Origin: a bacterium
GTDB taxonomy: Bacteria > Patescibacteriota > Minisyncoccia > Phycocordibacterales > SBAW01
Direction: 5' to 3'
Assembly (NCBI GenBank): GCA_030647845.1
Contig: JAUSIO010000004.1
Location: forward strand, 1 to 35,152
Length of the DNA stretch: 35,152 nt
Shown here: in pieces, positions 26,792-33,328 of the stretch
How the letters are laid out: the number at the start of each line of letters is the position of its first letter
Numbering within the stretch: position 1 is the stretch's first letter
Notes under the pieces: generated by a model
The model's input: only the letters and a program-made list of their open reading frames with translations
Database searches by the model: none
Told to the model about the DNA's origin: nothing
Program-made: the position numbers and the translations under genes

Positions 26792-26805
26792 GCAAATATA
26801 AAAAG
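26792..26805 (+). promoter_or_regulatory. A-rich box before rpsM
   Basis: GCAAATATAAAAAG lies three bases before the rpsM ATG. The identical 14-mer precedes rplQ (29507-29520), and TATAAAAAG precedes dnaK (31343-31351). With no Shine-Dalgarno at these genes, it may help ribosome binding. Confidence 0.45.
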
Positions 26806-26808
26806 CAT

Positions 26809-27186
26809 ATGAGAATCTCCGGTATCACTATCCCCAATAAACGTCTTGCCTTTGCGCTCACGGCGCTTTACGGTATCGGTCCTTCGCGAGCGCGCTCTAT
26901 TTGTACGCAAACAAAAATTGACCCAACAAAAATGGCGGAGACGTTGACCCCGGAGGAAGAAAACGAAATCCGCCGCGTTGTTGAGCACTTAAAACTCGAA
27001 GGAGATTTAAAGCGCGAAGTCGCCGGCAACATCAAACGGCTCAAGGACATCGGCGCATACCGTGGCACGCGACACTCCAAACGCCTGCCAACGCGCGGTC
27101 AACGCACTAAAACTAACTCTCGCACCCTGCGCGGCAATGTCCGCAAAACGATGGGTTCAGGCCGTCGCAAGACCGAGAAAACCTAA
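26809..27186 (+). CDS. rpsM: 30S ribosomal protein S13
   Basis: 125 residues. MRISGITIPNKRLAFALTAL, YGIGPSRARSIC (helix-hairpin-helix) and the basic tail RGTRHSKRLPTRGQRTKTNS are diagnostic. It binds 16S rRNA in the 30S head and contacts tRNA and L5. A 165-nt gap with inverted repeats separates it from rpsK, unusual for this operon. Confidence 0.97.
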   Translation: MRISGITIPNKRLAFALTALYGIGPSRARSICTQTKIDPTKMAETLTPEEENEIRRVVEHLKLEGDLKREVAGNIKRLKDIGAYRGTRHSKRLPTRGQRTKTNSRTLRGNVRKTMGSGRRKTEKT

Positions 27187-27190
27187 CACT

Positions 27191-27345
27191 AGCTCCTAGT
27201 GGCTAGGGGCTAGCTTCTAGAAAAAATATGTCAAACTCCCAAAAGGTATGAAATTAGACAAAAAACAAGAAAAAAGCTATAGTGTTCCCAAACGCCGTTT
27301 GTGGGTGTTTTTATTCTGCTAGAAGCTAGCACCTAGAAGCTTTGT
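27191..27345. repeat. Inverted-repeat-bounded segment between rpsM and rpsK
   Basis: The left part (27191-27220) is rich in CTAG and ends GGGGCTAGCTTCTAG (27206-27220); the right part begins CTAGAAGCTAGCACC (27319-27333). The two match as inverted repeats in 14 of 15 positions and enclose about 98 bp holding a hairpin with T-run. A related TAGAAGCTAGTACCTAGAA is at 29892-29910. The arrangement is MITE-like. The only open frame inside (24 codons from 27248) is probably not a gene. Confidence 0.65.
27287..27312 (+). terminator. Possible terminator/attenuator inside the r-protein operon
   Basis: CCCAAAC (27287-27293) pairs with GTTTGTGGG (27297-27305, one bulged T) around GCC, followed by TGTTTTTATT. 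It would attenuate transcription between rpsM and rpsK. Confidence 0.5.
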
Positions 27346-27351
27346 ATACCT

Positions 27352-27777
27352 ATGGGTAAGAAACGAATAGCAAAAAAGAGCGGGGAAGAAGGGGCGGGAG
27401 GCCGTGGCTCTTCGCGCACCAGCCGTCGCAAACTGGAGAGCGGGAGGCTCTATGTCGAGGCGACCTACAACAACACCAAAGTGTCTCTCACCGACGGGAA
27501 GGGTAACGTAGTTGCATGGTCATCGTCGGGCTCGCTTGGTTTTTCGGGGGCAAAAAAAGGTACGCCGTTTGCGGCCGCAAAAGTGGGCGAACTGCTGGCA
27601 GACCGTGCAGGACAAATGGGTGTCAAAGAAGTGTCGGTTGTCGTCTCCGGCGTTGGCGCCGGGCGCGAGTCCTCAATACGGGCATTTACGCTCAAGGGCA
27701 TTGTAATTAACGGTATCAAAGATGCCACGCCAGTGCCGCATAATGGACCACGCCCTCCGAAACCTCGGAGAGTATAG
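27352..27777 (+). CDS. rpsK: 30S ribosomal protein S11
   Basis: 141 residues. A basic, Gly/Arg-rich N-terminal extension precedes the conserved core: GRLYVEATYNNTKVSLTDGK, VVAWSSSGSLGFSGAKKGTP, VVVSGVGAGRESSIRAFT and the C-terminal ATPVPHNGPRPPKPRRV. It forms part of the 30S platform around the mRNA exit. There is no Shine-Dalgarno. Confidence 0.97.
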   Translation: MGKKRIAKKSGEEGAGGRGSSRTSRRKLESGRLYVEATYNNTKVSLTDGKGNVVAWSSSGSLGFSGAKKGTPFAAAKVGELLADRAGQMGVKEVSVVVSGVGAGRESSIRAFTLKGIVINGIKDATPVPHNGPRPPKPRRV

Positions 27778-27800
27778 AAAATTTATATGAATAAATTTTA

Positions 27801-27860
27801 TATAATCGTCACTCGCTCGGAAATTAAGCAAGCTTATTTCACTCGCTTCGCTAGATTATA
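27801..27860 (+). promoter_or_regulatory. Possible internal promoter and leader of rpsD
   Basis: TATAAT (27801-27806) in the 90-nt gap before rpsD is followed by a bulged hairpin GAAATTAAGC-AA-GCTTATTTC and flanking CACTCGCT motifs, one (CACTCGCTTCG) shared with 67-76 upstream of atpC. No good -35 is seen. Confidence 0.35.
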
Positions 27861-27867
27861 AAACAGT

Positions 27868-28494
27868 ATGTTAGTAGGACCAAAATACAAAATCTGTAAA
27901 CGCTTGGGCGCCTCGGTATTCGAAAAATGCCAGACGCAAAAGTTTCAACTAGTCGAGGCGCGGGCGCCTCGACGCAGCCGCCCCAAGCGAGGCGGGAGCG
28001 GCGACTATGGCGTGCAACTGCTCGAAAAGCAAAAAGCGCGTTTTACCTACGGTCTTTCCGAAAGCCAGTTTGCGCGCTATGTCCACGAAGCAATGGACCT
28101 GCCTGCCGGCAGGCAGGGAAAAAAGACTAGTGCGGAAGGCCTTGTCTCGCGCCTCGAGTCGCGTTTGGACAATGTGGTGTGGCGCGCGGGCCTCACCAAA
28201 ACGCGCCGTGCGGCGCGCCAACTTGTCTCGCACGGGCATATCACGGTGGGTGGGCGCCGTATGACTATCCCTTCCTACTGCGCCCAGGTGGGTGACGTAG
28301 TTGCCGTGCGCCCCGAGAGTCGCCAGAGTGCACTGTTTTTGGGTCGCGCAGAAGCCGTGCTCGAGACAAAAACACCGGCATGGATGGAAATCGCTGACGG
28401 AGGCATGTCCATTACCATCGCCGCTGTCCCAACATTGCCGGAACTTGAGCTCCCCTTTAACCCCGCGGTCATCATTCAATTTTATAGTCGTTAA
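27868..28494 (+). CDS. rpsD: 30S ribosomal protein S4
   Basis: 208 residues. Primary rRNA-binding protein that nucleates 30S assembly. The S4 RNA-binding domain is clear (RLESRLDNVVWRAGLTKTRR, QLVSHGHITVGGRRMTIPS). The N-terminus (GPKYKICKRLGASVF...KCQTQKF) is short with two cysteines. A family B palindrome (28098-28117) encodes DLPAGRQG between HEAM and KKTSAEGLVSRLE, a loop region. The C-terminus PFNPAVIIQFYSR is normal. Confidence 0.96.
   Translation: MLVGPKYKICKRLGASVFEKCQTQKFQLVEARAPRRSRPKRGGSGDYGVQLLEKQKARFTYGLSESQFARYVHEAMDLPAGRQGKKTSAEGLVSRLESRLDNVVWRAGLTKTRRAARQLVSHGHITVGGRRMTIPSYCAQVGDVVAVRPESRQSALFLGRAEAVLETKTPAWMEIADGGMSITIAAVPTLPELELPFNPAVIIQFYSR
28098..28117 (+). repeat. Family B palindrome in rpsD
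   Basis: CCTGCCTGCCGGCAGGCAGG, a perfect 20-bp palindrome read as LPAGRQ in a ribosomal protein. Confidence 0.92.
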
Positions 28495-28522
28495 TAGTTA
28501 TTAATAAAAAATATAAAATCGT

Positions 28523-29494
28523 ATGATGGAATATTCAATAACATTGCCAAGCAAGCCGCGCATCGCGAGCGAAGAAGAGTACTCGGGAACGTACGAAATA
28601 GATGGTCTCTACCCGGGCTACGGGCATACACTCGGCAACTCACTGCGCCGCATTATCCTCTCGTCCTTGCCGGGTGCGGCCGTGACCTCGGTCAAAATCG
28701 ACGGTATCGAACACGAGTTCTCAACGATGAGCGGCGTGCGCGAAGATGTAGTAACGATTTTGCTCAACCTCAAAAAACTACGCTTCGAGATGCTCACGCA
28801 AGAGCCACAAATGGTAGCGCTCAAAATAAAAGGCCCCAAAAAAGTAAGCGGTAGTGACCTCAAACTTCCCGGTCAGGTTCGCTTGCTCAACCCCAACTCC
28901 TACTTGTGCGAATTGACAGATAAAGATGCATCGATTGATGCAGAGTTCCGTGTTGAGCGTGGCTTGGGCTATGTGCCACGCGAAGCACTCAAAAAAGAGC
29001 GCGTTGATATCGGCGAAATTTCTGTTGATGCAATTTTCTCGCCTATCCGCCGCGTCAACTACGAGGTAGAAAATATGCGCGTCGGTGACCGCACCGACTT
29101 TAACCGCCTGCGTATCACGATAGAGACCGACGGCACCATAGAGCCGCGCGCAGCACTCGAACAGTCTATCGAAGTGATGATCACCCAGCTCAAAGCGATT
29201 GTCGGCTTCCATGAGGAAGAGTTGCCATCAGCACATGTAGCTCCTGTGAGTGTGGTTGCGGTCGAAGCAGGCATCACAGCCGCAGAAGCTTCGGCCGAGG
29301 CACTCAAAACGCGCATCGAGGATCTCGGCTTTTCGAGCCGGACTATCTCGGCACTCGAGAGGGCAAATATACGCACGGTCGGCGGCTTGGCACGCAAGAA
29401 GGAGGCCGACTTACTTGAAATAGAAGGTCTTGGCCCCAAGGCGATACAAGAGGTCAAGCGCGCGCTGGCGAACTTCGGGATACTGCTGAAATAA
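28523..29494 (+). CDS. rpoA: RNA polymerase alpha subunit
   Basis: 323 residues. The N-terminal assembly domain (GLYPGYGHTLGNSLRRIILS, SLPGAAVTSVKIDGIEHEFS, LNLKKLRF) and the C-terminal DNA-binding domain (RIEDLGFSSRTISALERANI, LLEIEGLGPKAIQEVKRALA) are both present, joined by a linker with an Ala/Glu-rich stretch. Two ATGs lie in tandem at the start (28523, 28526). The stop codon lies in an 11-bp hairpin. Confidence 0.97.
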   Translation: MMEYSITLPSKPRIASEEEYSGTYEIDGLYPGYGHTLGNSLRRIILSSLPGAAVTSVKIDGIEHEFSTMSGVREDVVTILLNLKKLRFEMLTQEPQMVALKIKGPKKVSGSDLKLPGQVRLLNPNSYLCELTDKDASIDAEFRVERGLGYVPREALKKERVDIGEISVDAIFSPIRRVNYEVENMRVGDRTDFNRLRITIETDGTIEPRAALEQSIEVMITQLKAIVGFHEEELPSAHVAPVSVVAVEAGITAAEASAEALKTRIEDLGFSSRTISALERANIRTVGGLARKKEADLLEIEGLGPKAIQEVKRALANFGILLK

Positions 29495-29509
29495 TTTATT
29501 ATTTCAGCA
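29484..29509 (+). promoter_or_regulatory. Hairpin across the rpoA stop codon
   Basis: TGCTGAAATAA (29484-29494) and TTATTTCAGCA (29499-29509) form a perfect 11-bp stem with a four-base loop. It contains the rpoA stop and runs into the A-rich box ahead of rplQ. There is no T-run. Possible RNA processing or stability element. Confidence 0.6.
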
Positions 29510-29520
29510 AATATAAAAAG
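29507..29520 (+). promoter_or_regulatory. A-rich box before rplQ
   Basis: GCAAATATAAAAAG, identical to the sequence before rpsM, ends eight bases before the rplQ ATG. Confidence 0.45.
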
Positions 29521-29528
29521 AAGTAATT

Positions 29529-29894
29529 ATGAGACACGGAAATCACAACAGAAAATTTGGCCGGGTGGCAAACCAGCGCCGCGCCTTGCTCAAGTCGCTC
29601 GCGCGCTCGCTTGTCTTGCGCGGGCGGATACAAACTACCGAGGCAAAAGCAAAAGAAGTGCGGCCGCTGGTCGAGAAGCTGGTTACCCGCGCAAAGATGG
29701 TGACACCTGCCCGCAGCGGCGGGGTTGCAAACCGCCGTCTGCTTGTTGCGGCGCTCGGCGACACGCGCACGACAAACAAACTGATTAAAACCGCAGAGGG
29801 GTATAAAACACGCAATGGTGGTTACCTGCGCATCACTAAAATGGGCCCCCGCAAGAGCGACTCGGCAAAAATGGCAGTCATTGAGTTCGTTTAG
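29529..29894 (+). CDS. rplQ: 50S ribosomal protein L17
   Basis: 121 residues: MRHGNHNRKFGRVANQRRAL, LARSLVLRGRIQTTEAKAKE, VRPLVEKLVTRAK, and the ending GGYLRITKMGPRKSDSAKMA. Normal length. It lies at the polypeptide exit side of the 50S subunit. The rpoA-rplQ order is standard. Confidence 0.97.
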   Translation: MRHGNHNRKFGRVANQRRALLKSLARSLVLRGRIQTTEAKAKEVRPLVEKLVTRAKMVTPARSGGVANRRLLVAALGDTRTTNKLIKTAEGYKTRNGGYLRITKMGPRKSDSAKMAVIEFV

Positions 29895-29910
29895 AAGCTA
29901 GTACCTAGAA
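29892..29910 (+). repeat. Copy of the CTAG-rich repeat after rplQ
   Basis: TAGAAGCTAGTACCTAGAA matches 27320-27338 with one mismatch. It overlaps the rplQ stop codon (TAG) and fills most of the 25-nt gap before rplM. Confidence 0.7.
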
Positions 29911-29919
29911 CCTGCTATT

Positions 29920-30261
29920 ATGATTACCATTGATGCAAAAGACAAAACACTCGGGCGCGTTGCAAGTGCGGCGGCTGTCGTGCTACTTGGCAAGCACACC
30001 GCAGTGTTTGCCAAAAACACCGTCGCGCAAGAAGGGGTGACTATTATCAATGCCTCGAAAGTGCGCCTCTCGGGTGCAAAAACAAAAGACAAAAAATATG
30101 TCCGATACTCGGGCTACCCAGGCGGGCAAAAAATAGAGAACTATGCTATGCTCGTGGCGCGTAAAGGGCAGACCGAGGCAATCCGCAAAGCAGTGTTGGG
30201 GATGCTCCCCAAAAACCGGCTACAGGCAAAACGCATCAAAATGCTGATTATCGAAAAATAA
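29920..30261 (+). CDS. rplM: 50S ribosomal protein L13, short form
   Basis: 113 residues compared with about 142 in E. coli. Seen: TIDAKDKTLGRVASAAAVVL, GKHTAVFAKNTVAQEGVTII, KKYVRYSGYPGG and AVLGMLPKNRLQAKRIKML. About 15 residues of the usual N-terminal extension and the last strand are missing. It is followed by rpsI, the usual partner. Confidence 0.95.
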   Translation: MITIDAKDKTLGRVASAAAVVLLGKHTAVFAKNTVAQEGVTIINASKVRLSGAKTKDKKYVRYSGYPGGQKIENYAMLVARKGQTEAIRKAVLGMLPKNRLQAKRIKMLIIEK

Positions 30262-30287
30262 TTACTTGTAGTGAATCCTATTGAACT

Positions 30288-30704
30288 ATGGCAGTTGCAA
30301 AAACAAAAGAAGAAAATAGATACATTGCCGCCACTGGCCGCCGCAAGACGGCTGTCGCGCGCGCGCGTCTGACCCCGAGCGCTCGCACGATTGTTACCAT
30401 CAACAACAAAGAAGTTGAAAAATATTTTGATACCGAGCCGCTACGTGTTACGGCATTGGAGCCGTTTTTGAAAGTATCTTTGCCGACGCAGTTTGCGATT
30501 ACGGTTATTGTCCATGGTGGCGGCATTGCCGGGCAGGCAACTGCGGTGCGGCATGCAATTTCTCGCGCACTCATAGAGCACGACCCGAGCTTGCGCACGA
30601 CACTCAAAAAAGAAGGGTTTCTCAAGCGCGACCCGCGCGCCAAAGAGCGCCGCAAATTTGGTCTCCGCAAAGCCCGCAAACGCAAGCAGTGGAGCAAGCG
30701 CTAA
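30288..30704 (+). CDS. rpsI: 30S ribosomal protein S9
   Basis: 138 residues. RYIAATGRRKTAVARARL at the start, VHGGGIAGQATAVRHAISRA in the middle, and the conserved basic tail RKFGLRKARKRKQWSKR, whose terminal SKR reaches the P-site tRNA. Last gene of the ribosomal block; a terminator follows. Confidence 0.97.
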   Translation: MAVAKTKEENRYIAATGRRKTAVARARLTPSARTIVTINNKEVEKYFDTEPLRVTALEPFLKVSLPTQFAITVIVHGGGIAGQATAVRHAISRALIEHDPSLRTTLKKEGFLKRDPRAKERRKFGLRKARKRKQWSKR

Positions 30705-30756
30705 TGCAGAGACCCTGAGCGCATTCAAAGGGAGCAAACGCTAGTCAATACAAAAA

Positions 30757-30792
30757 CATCCTGCAGTACATTTGACTGCGGGGTGTTTTTTT
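30757..30792 (+). terminator. Terminator of the ribosomal protein block
   Basis: An 11-bp stem (30757-30767 CATCCTGCAGT with 30775-30785 ACTGCGGGGTG, two G-U pairs) and seven Ts. The T-run runs into the grpE -10 box. Confidence 0.9.
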
Positions 30793-30793
30793 G

Positions 30794-30799
30794 TATAAT
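30794..30799 (+). promoter_or_regulatory. -10 box TATAAT of grpE
   Basis: Consensus TATAAT ends nine bases before the grpE ATG at 30809 and directly follows the upstream terminator. No CIRCE heat-shock repeat is seen. Confidence 0.65.
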
Positions 30800-30808
30800 G
30801 GTGGAATT

Positions 30809-31297
30809 ATGTCAGATGGAGAAGAAGAATTTGTGGATGAAATAGAAGGGGAAGACGAAGGAGAAGGTCCGGCGGCTATAAAAAAGCTCCGCGAGAAACT
30901 CAAAAAGGCAGTCGAGGAGAAGCAGGAGTACTTGGAGGGCTGGCAGAGGGCGCGGGCAGACTTTGCCAACTACAAGCGCGAGGAGGCAGGGATACATGGC
31001 GGTAGGGAGGAACAAACAAAAGCAGACTTCATAGAGAATTTGCTACCAACACTGGATGCTTTTGAGATGGCGCTCAAACATAAACCAACCGACGAGTTAC
31101 AGATAGTCCATAAACAACTCATAGACTCGCTCAAAAAAATCGGCATAGAGCAGTTTGGAGTGGTGGGAGAAGTGTTCGACCACAACACACACGAGGCGCT
31201 CGGACAAATAGAGAGCGGAGAAAAAGTTGTCGAGGTCATGCGCTCGGGGTACAGTATTGGCAACAAAATTATTAGACCCGCGCAAGTAATAATTTAA
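30809..31297 (+). CDS. grpE: Nucleotide exchange factor GrpE
   Basis: 162 residues. An acidic N-terminus (EEEFVDEIEGEDEGEGPA) and long coiled coil (KKLREKLKKAVEEKQEYLEG), then the beta domain (FGVVGEVFDHNTHEALGQIE, VMRSGYSIGNKIIRPAQVII). It releases ADP from DnaK, encoded 58 bases downstream. The ATG at 30809 is preferred over a TTG at 30791 that lies upstream of the -10 box. Confidence 0.96.
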   Translation: MSDGEEEFVDEIEGEDEGEGPAAIKKLREKLKKAVEEKQEYLEGWQRARADFANYKREEAGIHGGREEQTKADFIENLLPTLDAFEMALKHKPTDELQIVHKQLIDSLKKIGIEQFGVVGEVFDHNTHEALGQIESGEKVVEVMRSGYSIGNKIIRPAQVII

Positions 31298-31342
31298 CAG
31301 CGGTGCGAGTTTACGAGTATTATATAAAAACAACGAGCTAAC

Positions 31343-31351
31343 TATAAAAAG
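31343..31351 (+). promoter_or_regulatory. A-rich box before dnaK
   Basis: TATAAAAAG ends four bases before the dnaK ATG; the same nine bases end the boxes before rpsM and rplQ. Confidence 0.4.
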
Positions 31352-31355
31352 AACT

Positions 31356-33323
31356 ATGGCAAAAATACTTGGTATAGACTTGGGCACAACCAACTCCGCG
31401 ATAGCGGTAATGCGCGGCGGTGAAGCACAGATATTGGAAAATGCCGAAGGTGCGCGCACGATGCCCTCGGTCGTGGCGGCTAGCAAAACCGGCGAAAAGT
31501 TGGTTGGGCTTATTGCGCGCCGGCAAGGTGTTACAAACCCCAAAAATACTATCTACCAGATTAAACGCTTTATTGGACATAACTTTGACGAGCCGCTGGT
31601 GCAAAAAGACAAAGCGGCAGTGCCCTATGAGATGCGTAAGTCACAAAACGGTGGTATTGAGGTAGAGATGTCTTCGACATGGTATCGGCCGGAAGAAATT
31701 TCGGCAATGATACTTGGCAAGCTCAAAGCCGATGCCGAAAAGCGCTTAGGCGAGCCAATTACCGAGGCAGTCATAACAGTGCCGGCATACTTTAACGACG
31801 CACAGCGCGCCGCGACCCGCGATGCGGGCAAAATCGCCGGCCTCGATGTTAAGCGCATCATCAACGAGCCGACTGCGGCGGCGCTTGCCTATGGATTTGG
31901 ACAATCCCGACGCCCCGAAGGGGTCGGGACCCCGACCAAAGCGTCGGGGAAAAAAGATGAGAAAATTATTGTCTTCGATTTTGGTGGCGGCACGTTTGAC
32001 ATTTCGGTGCTCGAAGTTGGGGACGACGTGATAGAGGTCAAGTCAACTGATGGCGACGCGCACCTTGGTGGTAAAGACCTCGACCAAAAAATAATCGACT
32101 GGCTCGCGTCCGAGTATCAAAAAGAAAGCGGCATCGACGTGCGCCTTGATGCACTCGGTCGCCAACGGCTCGACGAAGCGGCGGAAAAGGCAAAAATCGA
32201 GCTTTCGACCGCGGTTGATACCGAGATAAACATCCCGTTTATCACCTCAGACAGCTCGGGGCCGCGTCACTTGCTTATCAAAATGTCGCGCGCAAAACTC
32301 GAAGAACTCTCGGCCGAGTTTATCGAACGCGCGATGGCAATTACCAAACGCGCAATGGAGGCGTCGCCGTTTAAGGTTGCCGACATCAACGAAGTTATTT
32401 TGGTTGGCGGGCAAACCCGTATGCCGGCCTTACAGGCGGCGGTGGAGAAGTACTTCAACAAAAAGCCAAACATGAGCGTGAACCCCGACGAGGTCGTGGC
32501 AATCGGCGCAGCGATACAAGGCGGTATATTGGGTGGCGAGGTGCGCGATGTACTTTTGCTCGACGTTATCCCGCTGTCTTTGGGTATCGAGACCATGGGT
32601 GGCGTCGCAACAAAGTTAATTGAGCGCAATACCACCATCCCGACCAGCCGCTCGCAAAATTTCTCAACTGCGGCTGACAACCAAACCAGCGTAGAGATAC
32701 ATATCACGCAAGGCGAGCGTGCGATGGCCTCGGACAATAAATCGCTCGGGCGCTTTGTCTTGGACGGTATCCCGCCTGCGCCGCGCGGCTTGCCACAAAT
32801 CGAAGTAACATTTGATGTCGATACAAACGGCATCCTCAAGGTCTTGGCGAAAGACAAAGCGACCAACAAAGAGCAGAGCATACGCATCGAAGCGTCGTCG
32901 GGGCTCTCGGACCAGGACATTGAGCGGATGCGCAAAGATGCCGAGGCAAACGCCGACAGCGACAAAAAGAAGGTCGAGTTGGCCGAAGTGCGCAATGTGG
33001 CTGACCAGAGGTTGTACGCCGCGCGCAAAGCGCTTGCCGATGATACTGACAAAAAAATCCCAGCAGAATTGATAACCGCAATAAACGAAAAAATTACCGC
33101 GCTTGAAACCGCAAAAAGCAAAGATGACGCGCCGACCACACGCGCCGCGGCCGAAGACCTAGGCCGTGAACTCTCAAAAGTGTACGAAGCGGTACAGAAA
33201 AGTACTTCGCCGGATTCGACAAGCTCACCGCAAGCCGAAGGTACTGGAAGTGCAGAAACTCCGCCAACAACCGAGACTCCACCAACTGGCGAACAACCTT
33301 CTCCTGATAGTGAGGTAAAATAA
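31356..33323 (+). CDS. dnaK: Chaperone DnaK (Hsp70)
   Basis: 655 residues. Phosphate loops IDLGTTNSAIAV and VFDFGGGTFDISVLE, NEPTAAALAYGFG, the linker-substrate junction LLLDVIPLSLGIETMGG and the helical lid are all present. A family A element (31905-31949) inserts SRRPEGVGTPTKASG at residues 184-198, in a surface loop of the ATPase domain where E. coli DnaK has about twelve fewer residues. The disordered C-terminal tail (TSPDSTSSPQAEG...PPTTETPPTGEQP) includes a decayed family E element and lacks the EEV-like ending. No dnaJ or hrcA is near. Confidence 0.97.
   Translation: MAKILGIDLGTTNSAIAVMRGGEAQILENAEGARTMPSVVAASKTGEKLVGLIARRQGVTNPKNTIYQIKRFIGHNFDEPLVQKDKAAVPYEMRKSQNGGIEVEMSSTWYRPEEISAMILGKLKADAEKRLGEPITEAVITVPAYFNDAQRAATRDAGKIAGLDVKRIINEPTAAALAYGFGQSRRPEGVGTPTKASGKKDEKIIVFDFGGGTFDISVLEVGDDVIEVKSTDGDAHLGGKDLDQKIIDWLASEYQKESGIDVRLDALGRQRLDEAAEKAKIELSTAVDTEINIPFITSDSSGPRHLLIKMSRAKLEELSAEFIERAMAITKRAMEASPFKVADINEVILVGGQTRMPALQAAVEKYFNKKPNMSVNPDEVVAIGAAIQGGILGGEVRDVLLLDVIPLSLGIETMGGVATKLIERNTTIPTSRSQNFSTAADNQTSVEIHITQGERAMASDNKSLGRFVLDGIPPAPRGLPQIEVTFDVDTNGILKVLAKDKATNKEQSIRIEASSGLSDQDIERMRKDAEANADSDKKKVELAEVRNVADQRLYAARKALADDTDKKIPAELITAINEKITALETAKSKDDAPTTRAAAEDLGRELSKVYEAVQKSTSPDSTSSPQAEGTGSAETPPTTETPPTGEQPSPDSEVK
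31905..31949 (+). repeat. Family A double-hairpin element in dnaK
   Basis: TCCCGAC (31905-31911) with GTCGGGA (31923-31929), then CCCCGAC (31930-31936) with GTCGGGG (31943-31949). Exactly 15 codons, on a codon boundary, read as SRRPEGVGTPTKASG in the same frame as in ychF. Confidence 0.93.
33213..33230 (+). repeat. Decayed family E element in dnaK tail
   Basis: ATTCGACAAGCTCA is shared with the leuS copy, but the closing arms have diverged (GATT/ACCG). Read as DSTSSP in the disordered tail. Confidence 0.55.
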
Positions 33324-33328
33324 AATCG

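Noticed and set aside
27248..27322. 24-codon frame (MKLDKKQEKSYSVPKR...) between rpsM and rpsK
   Set aside because: Too short, no ribosome site, and lies within the repeat-bounded segment and its hairpin.
30750..31355. CIRCE/HrcA heat-shock control of grpE-dnaK
   Set aside because: No TTAGCACTC-N9-GAGTGCTAA repeat is present; only a consensus -10 box and an upstream terminator are seen.
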